Below, piece after piece: positions 30,984 through 44,161 of a DNA stretch of 64,000 nucleotides; within the stretch, counting starts at the first letter, position 1, and each line of letters opens with the position of its first letter. The translations under genes were made by a program, and so were the position numbers. The stretch covers positions 124,001-188,000 of the forward strand of contig WOGZ01000023.1 in assembly GCA_009733775.1 (NCBI GenBank). Direction: 5' to 3'. Under the pieces are notes generated by a model. The model saw only the letters and a program-made list of their open reading frames with translations. It made no database searches and was not told the origin of the DNA. Source of the DNA: Alectoria sarmentosa (lineage: Eukaryota > Ascomycota > Lecanoromycetes > Lecanorales > Parmeliaceae).

Positions 30984-32342
30984 ATGGTTGGCCAACCCCA
31001 AACCAATGGCGTTAAAAAGCCCACCTTCCTCTTCACCTCGGAATCAGTTGGGGAAGGGCACCCAGACAAGATCGCAGACCAGGTATCAGATGCAGTCTTA
31101 GACGCTTGCCTGGCCGTTGATCCTCTCTCGAAAGTGGCTTGTGAGACAGCCACGAAGACCGGTAAGCAGTTTAAAATTGGGCGAGAGCCTGTGTCATTCG
31201 AAAACATTCTCATTGGTTCCTCTCGGTCGAGAGCCCATATCATTCGACGAAATCCCCATCAGTTCATATCAACGCCGCTAACGTTCACTGCAGGGATGAT
31301 CATGGTCTTTGGTGAGATCACAACCAAAGCACATCTTGATTATCAAAAGATCATTCGCAACACCATCAAAGACATTGGATATGACAGCTCGGACAAGGGC
31401 TTCGATTACAAGACATGCAACGTCCTAGTAGCAATAGAGCAGCAATCTCCTGATATAGCTCAAAGTCTGCAGCTCGATGAGGCTTTGGAAAAGCTAGGGG
31501 CAGGAGACCAGGGCATAATGTTCGGCTATGCCACTGATGAGACGCCAGAATATCTACCTTTGACTGTACTATTTTCACATGCTCTGAATAGAGAGATGAA
31601 GAAGGCCCGGCAAGATGGCAGTCTGCCCTGGTTGAGGCCCGACACGAAGACTCAAGTGACAATCGAGTACGAACATGACGGCGGTGCTGTTGTTCCGAAG
31701 AGAGTGGATACAGTAGTAGTCAGCACCCAACACAGCGAAGACATCTCGACGGAGATGCTCCGGAAAGAGATCAAGGAAAAGATAGTACAGAAGGTCATCC
31801 CCGCCCAGTATCTCGATGACCGAACGGTCTACCATGTAACCATCCTCACTGATGTCATTTGGGATTTCACTGACAAGTTTTAGATTCAACCATCTGGATT
31901 GTTCATTATTGGCGGACCGCAAGGAGATGCCGGTTTGACGGGCCGCAAGATCATCGTGGACACATATGGCGGTTGGGGTGCTCACGGAGGCGGGGCATTC
32001 TCTGGGAAGGATTACTCAAAGGTGGACCGATCCGCAGCCTATCTTGCCCGATGGATCGCAAAATCGCTTGTCCATGCCAAGTTGGCACGACGCGCGCTGG
32101 TTCAATTGTCATACGCAATTGGTGTTGCCGAGCCATTGTCGATGTTTGTCGACACCTACGGCACTTCAGATCGATCTTCGGATGAACTGGTGGATATCGT
32201 CCGGGCAAATTTCGATATGAGGCCAGGCGTCATCGTGAAGGAGCTTGACCTTACAAAGCCAATCTACTGCCAGACGGCAAAGAACGGCCATTTCACCAAT
32301 CAGGACTTCGCTTGGGAAAAACCCAAGACCCTCAAGTTCTAG
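30984..32342 (+). CDS. SAM2: S-adenosylmethionine synthetase
   Basis: This enzyme makes SAM from methionine and ATP in the cytosol and supplies methyl groups, for example to the Opi3 reaction. Exons are 30984-31161, 31294-31835 and 31884-32342, giving 392 residues, the usual length. Visible motifs are TSESVGEGHPDKIADQ at the N-terminus, GAGDQGIMFGYATDE in the middle, and GGPQGDAGLTGRKIIVDTYG followed by GGGAFSGKDYSKVDRSAAY. Splicing of exon 2 to 3 restores TVYHIQPSGLF. The first intron is 132 nt, longer than most in the window. Confidence 0.96.
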
Positions 32343-34127
32343 ACCTATATCCAGACGCGCTGTACGATTCAACACGCAGTTCCTTATATCACGAAGTACG
32401 ATTCAACATGCATTTTCTCCCATCACGACAATTACGACTATACCATCTCTGCGCTTTGTTTTCAACAACTCGAAGCGCAGGCCGCAGGAAAAGTTCACCA
32501 CATTCAACACAGATCAAGTGATCTACATAGAGGGCAGCATATATTCAGGATGGCGTTCGAGAATCTTCAACAATATGGCGTCGGAGAATCTTCAACAAGT
32601 TTCTCTTGTGAAGGCTGTTTTATTTGGTGGAATTGTACATAGATAGCGGTGAAGCTTAATGGCCTGTTGCCTACTGGTCCAGCTAGGATTCAACTGATCA
32701 GTCAGATGAGCTCTACTCTTTTTGTGCTTGGCCTGTACCAACATGCTCTCTTGTGTACCAAAGGAGCATCCAGGCATGCTGCGCATTGACATGCATATGC
32801 ATCCATGGTCGCATTCGGGACGGGCCTTGATTCTCCTTGGCTTGGGCGTTACCTTAGCGAGCTGTCTTGTTCATGAGGGTGTGGTGTCTGTGTCTCAGCT
32901 GGTTTTTAGATCATCTGCCTGCTTTACCGCAAGCTGAAGGAAGCCTGCTGCTCACTGGTCGTCTGTTTCTTGATCTGCGGCTCTGTTTTCCAAGCAGCCT
33001 GCTGAGTAGATTGCTGATCTAACTCGTCAGCGTCAGGGTTGTTCTATTCTCGTCTGCGTCAAGAGACACGCTAGCTCGGTAGCCTCGAGATGAGGCCACG
33101 CCTCGGAGGCTTGTCGTGATGGAAAATGGAGAAGGCTAAAAGTACGTAGGTATGTAAATGTAGATGTGAAGCAAATCTGCTAACGTTCTTGCCTGCAGCT
33201 TATGAAACAAGCAGGTATCTTGACATTAAACCATCATGGGGCTCCATCTCCGGAAATTCTCCGCCCCATCAAGTTGGAATATGTGTCACTTTCTTTGTCA
33301 AGAGACGTTCTGCAGTCGTCTCATAGGACATAGCCTCAGTACCTTGCAGCCTTATAGATCCTTTGAAGACCTGTGGCAGAATTGACTAGCTGCAATTCTG
33401 GAGCCCCCGGCGTCAAGTTGGCCAATGACAGCAAATAGCTATCTTTTTGCTCGCAAAACACTTTTCAGTTTTGACACAGTCTGGAATCTGAATCTCAGCC
33501 GCTGTGGAGTATGTACTATGTAGCAGCACCTAGTTCGTCCATATCGAGATAGACCAATGAGCATGTTGGCCGAGGGTTCGCAAGGCAATCCCCAAATGGC
33601 ACACGTTGATCAGGCAATTCTCCAAAGACCCATCCATGCCTTATCGGAGTTGAAACTACTGTACTGTACATATTTCCCCGAAGAGGCGCAACCCTTTCCT
33701 TCAGCCCGGCGGCAATCTCCAGAGTTCAGAGTTCAGAATGAGCTCACCACTTCCCGAAGGACTGCTGACTCGTGTATCATTCGCCCAATTGACGAAGTTT
33801 TGCCATCTCCCCAACTCCCAACTCGTCGAAGAAGAAGAAACGCAAAACGCAAAACGCAAGGCTTGGCATTATTAAAAATAGGAAGAAAGGGCGCAGCCGG
33901 CATGCAGGAGCAACGCCGCCTCACTTTTGCGTACGAGTCTCGACGATCGATGGCCCAATTTTCTGATGATTGGCTGAAAAGGAGCCAGTTGACGGATTAC
34001 GGCCGACGCTGGAATTCCGATTTCTTCCAACCACCCCACGCAGATTCCAGCCTTTTCGCTTGCTTCATTGGACATTAGACATTATTCGTGTAATCAATCA
34101 TCTTCGCTCATGTATCGCTCGTATCAC
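32343..34127. other. Gene-poor region after the SAM synthetase gene
   Basis: Open frames at 32722-32937 and 33557-34078 lack domains and splice support. I see no convincing gene. Confidence 0.4.
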
Positions 34128-34138
34128 CAATAATAATG

Positions 34139-34208
<70 letters not shown>

Positions 34209-34250
34209 CAATAATAATAATAATAATAATAATAACAATAATAATATGAT
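34128..34250. repeat. Compound trinucleotide microsatellite (AAT/GAT, CAT, AAT)
   Basis: The order is about seven AAT/GAT-type units, then about thirteen CAT units, then about a dozen AAT units with single interruptions. It lies in non-coding DNA 2 kb upstream of the rsc7 start. Such arrays vary in length between strains. Confidence 0.9.
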
Positions 34251-36204
34251 AATATTCAGAAAAATAGTAATTTGTCAATTTGTCTCATCTCACGAGTCTT
34301 ACCACCCTCCTTTGTGTGGACCGAGGCTGTACCACATAGATGCAGGATCCTACCTGCCCATTGCCCTGTTGCTGATAGACTGATAATAGCAATAGGCTCC
34401 TTCCCTTCCGCTGACGATCGACGTACCCGCGCCCTTCACGCGTTATAATTCATCTTCGCCCGAGTCCGAAATCTTGTAAGCCAGCCAAGTTTCCACCTCT
34501 CCCTTGCAATGTGCAATGTTGCGAGTGGATGACTTCTCGGGAAGGAGCTGCGGATATGTGGCGGGCACGTCCAATCACATCTGCACAGTGCACCACTCAG
34601 CTCCTTTCTTACACTTTGGATATGCACTCACATCCTTGCCCATAGATCCCATGCCGCTCCTCGCCTTCTGCCATCGCGTCATTGTCCCGTCCCCGCCCCG
34701 TAGCCATACTTATCACTTGTAGATCTTAGGGCGCATTATCCACCATTCACCACCTTCTTCAGGATTCGCTGGCTCAGGCACTATCCTGCTAGAGTCCGAG
34801 ATGGCTGGAAAGTAAGGTAATCATGCAAGTCGGCGCGGCGAATGCTCCGTGTGAAAGCGTGCTTGGTTCGGATTGGAAGTGCATCAATGGCGGCTACAGC
34901 GATTATGGAGCAAGTAGGCAGTCACCTGCAAATCGCACGAGGACCCTTTTTCTGCCATGTAAGGGGGGCCGCGGGGGTGGTGCGTGGGTGTGTGGAGCTT
35001 GAGGCTAATGCCGGGCCCAAGGCTATGAACTGCACGTTCTGGCTCCTGCTGCCTGCACGGCGTGCCATTCCGCTTTTTTCCAGTGGAGCGGCATCGTGCA
35101 TTGCATTTGCAGCATTAGCTGCTCCTGAGCCTTGAAGATCCCTTTGAAAAACTGCGCCAGCCTGTCCGGCTCCGATGTCCATTCGTGTTCATGTTTCGTG
35201 ATGACTCTTCAAGCCATGGTAGTAGATCCTGCAAGCCTTGTACAACCTATTCTGTCACTCTGTCAGCTCCGACTTCTTCTTCGCTCCAGCGTCGTACAAA
35301 ACCCACAACAGGCAATAGCTGCGAAGCGGCGAGCATCACCGTTTCAGATCGGCCTTGACAGGTGGACTTGGTTGTAGTCCGCTCTTCACACTTGACACCT
35401 GTCGTGATTCAGAGTAGTCTCCCTTGAATCAAAGGCTTGCCTCCCAAACCCGAGCCCGGCTTCGTACAGCAGCCCAGCCCTCCCCTCGCCGTCCCCTTCC
35501 CCCCCCCCCACATTTACGGGCAGTCCTCGGATCCTCGAAGCTTGAGATGCAGACGAGATCGCCCATTCGACGCTGAGATTCGACCAAAACACAAAAAGGC
35601 CGATCATTGATATAGGAACGTCCAAACACCAATACCACTAAAGTTACCGGTGAGATTCATGTGCCACACTGCTCATCGACTGCCCGAAACTACTTAGACT
35701 ACCCATCGCCCGAAGCCATCCACCGCCCTCCTCCGAAGAAGAAGAATCGAATGCGACTTACTATTACTATTATTATTGTTATAATCATTGGGGCGACTTT
35801 CCACCAACACCCACCATCCCCGCGACCTTGCATCCAGTCAATATACACCAATGCCTTTTGCATGGTCGCACTCACCACTATACACACCAAATCTCTTGAC
35901 ATCCAATAACCGCGACGGCTATCTGTCACCTTGCAGCCAGCTTACCTACCCGTCCGCCTCCACTCCACCTTCGCAGGCTGAAAAGGTAAAGTTGACATAG
36001 TGCCCGGGGAAAGAGGGGTCCTAAGCTTTCTTTGCGCGCGACCACTCCCTGCATGCGACAAACCCGCGCCGGAGCTCGTCATCAACAATCATCACGTTGC
36101 TGTACCACGACCTTGCCCCCATCCACTCTACGAGCCCTCTGGCGCACCGACGGAGTCGGTGCGACAAGAGTGGCCACCAGCAAGGCTACGCCAAACTGGC
36201 CACC
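34251..36204. other. Long 5' region upstream of the Rsc7-like gene
   Basis: Several short frames occur (34842-35135, 35386-35638, 35661-35929), none with a domain. A C run near 35501-35511 and many pyrimidine stretches fit a promoter and 5' untranslated region. No gene is supported. Confidence 0.4.
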
Positions 36205-38586
36205 ATGTACTCGGCGCCGCTCCCGGCATCATCGTCAATGAATGGTATGGGAGGCAGCATGATCGATGGATCGGGTACCATCAACCCAGCAGCGTTGAAT
36301 ACGCCCGGTAAATTTCCCTCCACTCAATCAACGCCGCTTGGAGACCGTTTGCTCTTCTCTTAGCGACACCCGCAAAGGCCCTTAAATATTGTTCGCAGAA
36401 GGTTGCCTACAGTCCCACGTGGAGTTGCGTCGCCATCGCCTGACCCTTGAGAGCATGAGCTGACGCTGGCCACTCTCATATAGTCTCGGTTTTACCGACC
36501 CCGTCCTCAATCAGTGCGCACACAACTTCTCGAGGTCAGAAAAGAAGTCGGTCACCGGAACAAAGTGGCGATCAACTCGGCGGTGGAGCCGAAGATGGTA
36601 TGTGTCACAAGCAAACAATGCGGGCTGCAAAGGGGATGGCCGGTCTTCCGCCTGCGAAGGATCGTGAATGACATAAGACCTTGCTGACTTTTGTCGGGGT
36701 TCACAGACGATCAGAAGCCGAAAAAGCGCGGCAGGCCTCCAAAGTCCAAGCTATCCGCAGAGAGTCCAGCTTCTCCATCTTTGCAACAGGTAGCACACAA
36801 TAACCCAGACCAATTACGGACTCCGCAACTTCAGTCGCATGGTCTTCCCCAGGACGTGAGTAGCGTCCCGACCCAGAAGTCTCCACCGAAGTCAACGCCC
36901 ACCAAAACAGTGATCAAGGCATTGCCGACAGTTAGAGACCATACCACAGATCAATTGACCACGGAAGGGGATGAATACATACCAAGGGAATACGACAACG
37001 GAGGAGAGTTAAAGGTCAACGCACAAGGGTTTCCTCAAGGAGGCCGTCAGTTCAAGATTCGGACATTCTTCGTAGCACACAGACATGAAAAGCGATTCAT
37101 GCTAGCAACAGAGTGCGCTCGCGTTCTAGGCTACAGGGACTCTTATCTACTTTTCAACAAGAACAGATCTTTGTTCAAGATCATCGCTTCGCAAGCAGAG
37201 AAGGATGAATTAATACACCAGGAGATACTCCCTTATTCGTACAGATCACGGCAGATCGCCATCGTCACCGCTAAGTCCATGTTCCGCCAATTTGGTGCTA
37301 GAGTGATTGAAAACGGAAGGAGGGTGCGAGACGATTATTGGGAAGCGAAGGCTATAAAGCAGGGTTTTACGGAGGAAGACATGGCCGGAGACAAGCGACC
37401 AGGAGCTGGCAAAGCAAGGGAGGCGGCTTCCGCTCTCGAAAACAACAACCCGGTTGACACTGGAGGACCTGGCCAGCATCAAGAAATCATCTACGCAGAA
37501 CCAACTATGGAGAGCCCAAACCTACCCCACGGTTATCTGGGAGGACTTCCTCCCTTGACCGAGGATTCCCGAATGCGAGTTTACGGAACCATTCAACGAC
37601 CGAGGCAGGAAATGGGCGGTCCCTCCTATCAAGATAAAACGCAAACCAGTCCTATCACAGACGTGCTGCATCAATCCTCCAATGCAGCAGAGAACAATAA
37701 GAACTTCACTCAGCAGCGAGGGAATCGAAGCAAGATCATGACGGACCTCTGGAACCGAGACCGTGAGACCCCAGTCTCATCCCCCCCAGGAATAGACCAA
37801 AGTCCAATTGCCACTCAGTCACCACACTTGCCGTCAAGCACGATGAGAAACAACCAGCAACCTATGCTTCAACATCAAGCCTCCCAAATGATGAGCCCAC
37901 AGCAAGCATACTCTAATCAGCAACAACACCATCAAAACCCTCACGCTCAATCTCCCGTCCGCAGCGTTTTGCCACCATCCATGCGCCCTGACCTGCAACA
38001 ACACCGCTCCTCCATCTCCTCTTCCTATTCTGGCCACGGTCAACAAACGTCCCCATACAATTATCCTCCCCAATCTCAAATGTGGGGCCACCCACCCCCA
38101 CACCCTCAGCCTCAACAGTCCCCTCTCTCGTCCCATCACCCCAATTTGCCTCAATACAGTCCGTCGTCCCACCACCAACAACCGCCGCAACCACAACCCC
38201 AACCCCAACCCCAACAGCCACAACCACCACCAGCACAACAACACCACCACCATCCTTCCCAATCGCCTCATCCACAACAAGGACATCCACAGCCGCAGCT
38301 GCATCACAGCCACAGCAGCGGCTCCATGCACGGAAGCGTAAATTACCAAACCATGCCCGGCATACCCGGCGGGCCTGGCGGATACTCGCAAGCTGCAGCA
38401 ATGGCGGGAGTGAGAGCGATGTACCCGCCGCAGAATGCCAGTCCGAGTCAGCCACAGTACATGCATCAACAGACGACCGCGGCGCAGCAGGCGGGGATGC
38501 AGGGCTGGGCACCGCCAACCCAGCAGCAACAACAATGGGGACATCAGCCAGGAGGGCCGGGATATCCCGCTAGCACCGGCTACTAA
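36205..38586 (+). CDS. Rsc7/Npl6 (Swp82) family chromatin-remodelling subunit
   Basis: This family provides subunits of the RSC and SWI/SNF remodelling complexes. Exons are 36205-36307, 36484-36597 and 36707-38586, giving 698 residues with consistent phases. An AT-hook, KPKKRGRPPKSKL, lies at about residues 75-88 and spans the last exon junction. The conserved core runs from EYIPREYDNGGELKVNAQGF through GGRQFKIRTFFVAH, MLATECARVLGYRDSYLLFN, YSYRSRQIAIVTAKSMFRQFG and GRRVRDDYWEAKAIKQGFTE. The C-terminal 300 residues are Gln/Pro/His-rich with long QPQPQP and QQ runs, typical of such fungal proteins. An unusually long gene-free region precedes it. Confidence 0.88.
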
Positions 38587-39925
38587 GAAGACTAGAGAAC
38601 CTCAAACGAGGGACGATACGATGTGTTATGGGTCACGGAGATGGAGTTTATGACAGCGCTGTTGCAGCATTTACCATTTGCGCGCCCCTCATTCCACTTT
38701 TCTACACCATCTTTTCTTACCCAGGCATTTTGACAGAGATCAGGCATATCCGGCAAGGAGTCTAATTGAGCACGAAAAGGATACCCGTTACACCAGCACC
38801 AATCCAACATCATCTTCATCATCTTCGTCACACTGGATGGCAGCACAGCAACGCGATCATCATCTCCTTCGCACTGGATCACAGCACAGCGCGAACAGGA
38901 TTCCACCGCGCCACACAACACGCGGCGGTAAATTTCTTGTACACAATTAGGGAAGGGAAAGCGGGCGGGCTTGTTGCACTAACAATGTCATGTCGTTTGT
39001 TGTTACCTTCGTTTCGACACTGGCATGCCTACAATCATTTTGTAATTACACTTTTGGAGGGAGCAGGAGCATACTGGATGGCCACGCAGAACCGGCATGG
39101 GTGGAGTCTCTCATATGGGCTCGGAATCCTTTTAGCTTGGGCGGGGAGGATACCGGAGATAGCGACGTGATTAAATCATACAATTATTCGCACCAGGACT
39201 ATACATTGATCGCGGGCTGTTTGAGCCATGGGTCGCTGTGGTCCAAATCACTGCTTTACTTACAGCCAGAATGGAGCTCAAAGATGCTGGGCCCACTTGA
39301 CAATGGCAGTGGCATTATTTGGGAACGGGGACTGGTGGAAGGTGCATTGACAGGCTCCTTCGTACAGCTATCTCACATTACGCATTATGTATGCCAGCCT
39401 TAGCTGCCTCTCCGTCGCTGCATGTACCTTCGCGAGCCGCTCCACTTACTGCCCAGGGCCGCCACACAGTTTCTCGCGACGCTTCCGCCAGTCTGTCCTC
39501 GCTATACGTCCCTCCCTCGATCTCCCAAAATCGTCGGCAAAATATTCCCCACACTCCGTGCCCCCGAGAAGCATCCAAAGGGATGGTACACTTGCGATGA
39601 ACGATTGGACTAATGCGACACCAACGCTCAACGACAGGCTAAAGGTTGATGCCTAGAAGTTCAATTTCCGTGAGCTTGCAAGCTTCGTCGTTTCAAAGAT
39701 GCTTTTGGGTGAAGATCGTGAGCAATTCCTGAAGACCCGGGGCATCGCACTTTTTGGAATATGAGGATTCCGTCTAGGCCAGTGCAGGTAGTTTTTTCTG
39801 TGGAACCGGTTGCCGCGGCATACGAGACTGCAATATTTTGGCACCGGGCACCGAGGATTTGGGGATCTACGTACGCAAATCCAGCTCGGTTACGCTGTCG
39901 GCTTCGTACGATGCATGTCAGATCC
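38587..39925. other. 3' convergent region between the Rsc7-like gene and sskB
   Basis: Many short frames on both strands overlap each other, which is typical of non-coding DNA with even composition. No domain or splice pattern is seen. Confidence 0.45.
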
Positions 39926-42900
39926 TTAGGCTTCTTCCTCGCTTGACCGCCAATGACCTGAATTTTGCCTCGAGCTATGAGCACTGCTCGAGCTACTACC
40001 ATTGGAACCCCCGTTCTCCTTTGGCACGACTTGTTCCCTGATTGTGCTGATCCAGTCACATTGCAATAGCTCAGCAGCACTGGCCCTCCTCTTTGGGTCG
40101 CGCTCGAAGCATCTCTTTAGGAATTCTATGCCCTGCCCACTCAGTTGCTCTCTGTTTGGCAGCTGCGGCGGATTTCCTTGGGCAATGTTGTACATGATGG
40201 CCCACTCGTTGTCGAGGGTCGCCCAGGGACGGCGGCCGGTACTCATCTCAAGAATCACGCAGCCAAGGGACCAGACGTCTATCGAACCGAGACGGCCTTC
40301 GTTGGAGCCTTTGATGACTTCAGGGGACATGTACATTGGAGTGCCGGTCATGGACTTCTGTTTTGCTGGAACTTTGGGGAGCCCGGGACCGCCTGCGGCG
40401 CCGAGTGGTGCTTCGTTGGTGGGCTGTAGTGTTTTGTTTTGGCGGGCAATGACTTTGGCGGCACCGAAGTCGACATATTTGATGATGCCGTTGTGGTCAA
40501 GCAGAATGTCTGTGGGGTTGGATGATTAGTGTCAGCTGAAAAGAATTCGATGAGTATGGGACTTACTCTCAGGCTTGATATCTCGATGAGCAATGCCAGA
40601 TTGGTGAAGATATGCTAAACCTTCCAACATCTGCAGAGCGTAAACTTGGACAACTGTTTCGTCCTCGATACGCCCGTGCTCAAGAAGATTGGCCAAGGAA
40701 CCGCCAGAGCAGTATTCCATGAAGATATAGACTTTGTCTCTGTGAACCTCTATGCCAAAGTAGGACACAATGTTCGGGTGGTCGAGCACTTCGAGAACGG
40801 CCTGCTCATCACGAATTTGGCCAGCCACGGTAGGGATCAGCTGTGGATCTTGCAATCGAATCTCTTTAACAGCCATCAGGTATCCCGTATCAAGATTAAT
40901 GGCTGCGTACACGGATCCAAAAGTTCCGCCGCCAACAAATTGGCCTTGTTGCCATCGCATGCTAACGTTGGTAGCTGATGATGAAAGGTAAGTCAACGAG
41001 CGGTCCGCGTCGTTCGACTCTTCCATGACGCGCCCCAATGCCTGTCGTTCTGCGTTCTTCTGTCTCCTGGCCTCATCAATCTCGCTCAATTGAGCAAGCC
41101 ACTGTTCACGGACAAACTCTGAAGCTTCTGCATCGTTCTTCATCCTGCTCATGTCCATTTTTCGGAATTGCCCTGCCACTGCTTCGACTCTTTGCTTTTC
41201 CGCCTGAGCAGCTAACGTCGACTTGGCTCCCATTATATCGAAATGAGATATCAACAGCGACATACATCCAGCTACCTTAGTCCGTAATCGCTTGAACTCG
41301 TAGTCGGTAATCGAAAGAATGTTCGGTCCTGAAGTCATAATCATGGCAAATTCAAGAGCCACCACGGCCCATTTGAAAGTCTTTCGGTCTGACGGTACAC
41401 AATCATCGCAGATAAAGCTTACCCAGTCCAATGCAAGCCTAGTGAGCTTCAAGTTGTTCATCAAACGTCGGTTGACGTCCATGTAGGCTACAGATCTTTT
41501 CCCAAATTCAGTGGCGAATGCAAAGCATGTCTGGATAAGTTCCTGGTTCTCAAGACCTTCGGTCTGCTTCCTGATTATTTCAACGCTCTCCATGATGGTA
41601 TTCGAAAGCTTGTAAGCAGTCTTCTTAATCTTACCGAGCTCCATGTTTACCCTTGGCAAGTTGGCTCGCAGATCGGTCAAGATGTCGAGCTTCATGCCTA
41701 TGACTTGAAGAAAAGCATTTCGTGCGCTTTGGAGCCGTGACAAGGACCCGTCTGCCACAAGACGCAAGCGGCCAGGTCTGATATCCATTGAGGGCGCCCG
41801 CATGGTGATCTCTACTTTTTTGCCGTCCCAATGCAACGGCTCATCCGGCCGTATGATCAAAACATACGGTTCCGAAGTATCCTCCAGGTCCTTTGCGTCG
41901 CCGTGAGAGGACGTTCCGAGTAGGGACTGAATATCCCTGGGACGATCGTACAAGGACGGCGATGCTATCAGAAAGATGCCATCGTGTTGAAAGGCAGGAC
42001 TGGAGATGATGAAATGATCTGAATCAATAAGAGAATCGTAGAAGCTTTGCAATAGCCGCCTTTCGAAGGCAATGTTGAATTCTGTGGCATTCTCGAAGCG
42101 GATTCCCAAATGCCTCGAGAAACGAAATAATTTTCTCTGACGAACGCGGACAGAATCCAGTATTTGCTTGTACCGCTTGTCCATATCTAGAGCGTTCTCT
42201 TCAGGCCTCCTTGTCAGTTCTCGCTCGAAGTGCGTGGTGAGACGTTGCAAGGCCTTGGCTGTCAGCCCGCTGAACTGCTCGGCGACTTCGACATCGCCTC
42301 CCTCCAGAAAACGTCCTATATTGTTGCAAAAGTCCCATTCTTGTTCGAGAATCTCGGCTTCCTTGAACGTGTTCCTATTTCCCACGAGCTTTGCATTCAA
42401 CATCTTAAAGTAGAACTTCAAGGCGTCCAGGACCACAAGGTCGAAGTTGTCGTCGATGCAGGGAGGCAGCTCCCAGCCGGCTTCTGGCTGAGAGATGACG
42501 GTATAGTCTTGCTTGATTCGCACAGCTAGCTTCAGCAAAATCTGAAATTGCGAGATCATCGAGCTCTGCATCATTGGTGTCAGTGTGGCTGGATCTTTCA
42601 TCTTGGTAGCAAACCTCAGTCGCATGCGGATGATCTCTTGGATAAGCCGCGAGGGAAAATTGATGAGAGTCAACAATTCTTCGATGTAAGGAGGCAGATG
42701 CCGTTTAGCAAATTGAGTGGCGTTCATGATGAGTGTTGTCTTGGCTTTCTTGATGACCTCTGCCACTGGAGCCAGCATACTGTGTTTGCCCTCATCGTCA
42801 CCCTGCAAAGACGTAAGACCGTCATCTTTATGAATCCTTTCGAGGAACGTCGAGTCGTCGGCCAGTCCAGGTCCATCGGGAGCTGGGGTCGTCGACTTTG

Positions 42901-44161
42901 CAAAATCCAGCTCCTCATTACCAACCCAGCCCCGCAAGACGGCTAGCTCCGTGTTGATCATTTCTGTCGTATTGTGCCAAGAGATGACGGCTTCGGAGCT
43001 CTCGATGAATGCAGTCGAAGCAGCACGCTCAATGGCGATCCCAAGAGCTTTCCGCGTGGGAAACAACCTTTCGCATTGTTCAATTTTGTGTACGACATCC
43101 AGAACCTGCTTTGCCGCTGGCATTCCCACTTCCGTTTCACCTTTGACCTGGAATGCAATGATCGCCTCGATGACGGGTATGATGCCCCCCCGACCTTCGT
43201 CTATCATTCGCCGCTGTGCAGGTATAGTCCGGCCACACACCTTAGCCCTGACCCCCAGCCATAGCTCGTTTTTGAGCACTTCTTCTCCTTTCTGCTCTGT
43301 GTTGCCTATCAGCCGTGCCTTCTCCTGCTTAACGACGTCTCCTTTTAGGACAGATGCCAGCATGCTATGCCACTCCAGCCTCTCTCGGTTTTCAGGTACT
43401 TGCAGCTCTTCTGAAGATGGTTGGATAGCATCATTGTTGTAGAAGAGTTGGGTGTCTTGATCGTAATTCCCGTCGGCATCTAGATGGACATCGGACGACG
43501 GGGATTCTTCATCAGGCTCGGAGTCAGTACTATATCCCAGAGAGGGTGTGAATGGTTCTTCGTCGAGAACTTCGTTGTATGGGTCCTGCCGTAGTTGCTG
43601 TATGTAGGCCTTCTCTTGCGCCCGATACTGGGCGTTTGGGTCTCGCCGGAGCCGTGTGCCGGAGAATGAACGATGCCGGCTCGAGTTATATGATAGCAAG
43701 TGAGGAGGTTTCCGGGGTGGATTGTAGGTACTAGAGGGAGTTCTTGCGGGAGCTGAAGGTCTTTGAGGCCTTGCGCTTGCCACTGGGGGCAGGGGTGGGA
43801 CCTCGCGTATCTCTCCCAGACTCTCTTCCCTTGTCCTGTGCTGCTTTTGAGGATTCCATGACGGCTGAGTTGAAGAGTAGCCAGTCAAAGGTGTGAGGCC
43901 GTCCACAGTCGAGCCTGGGGTGAACTGGGAGTGGCTATCGGTATCGCTGGGGCCGTCGAAACCGAGCTCATGTCCTTGGTGGGTCAAAGCGGAGTAGTCG
44001 TCCGATGAGCTAGATTCGCCAGAATCATGCCGAACAGTATCTGGCCGTTCCTCCATAACCTGAGGAAGGCGATGAGCATCGAGTCGCGCTTTTTCTGGTG
44101 TTGTATCTGATCTTGGAGAAACATGGGTATACTCGTAGGCGCTGTCGGTAGTGGCACCCAT
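39926..44161 (-). CDS. sskB: MAP kinase kinase kinase SskB/Ssk2 of the HOG osmostress pathway
   Basis: SskB phosphorylates the Pbs2-type MAPKK in response to the two-component Ssk1 branch. Exons are 44161-40567 and 40509-39926, giving 1392 residues. The start is the ATG in GCAACAATGGG. The N-terminal 250 residues are low-complexity, and a long conserved regulatory region follows (VKQEKARLIGNTEQKGEEVLKNE, ending ATNVSMRW). The kinase domain begins QQGQFVGGGTFGSVYAA, with AVKEI Lys, YIFMEYCSGGSLANLLEHG, HRDIKPEN (split by the only intron), DFGAAK, GTPMYMSPEVIK and DVWSLGCVILEM. A Ser-rich tail ends SSEEEA. The intron falls inside the catalytic loop. Confidence 0.95.

Noticed and set aside
33557..34078. 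173-codon frame before the microsatellite
   Set aside because: No domain, Arg-rich low-complexity translation and no splice signals.
37834..38544. Long frames opposite the Rsc7-like gene
   Set aside because: Shadows of the Gln/Pro/His-rich coding sequence.
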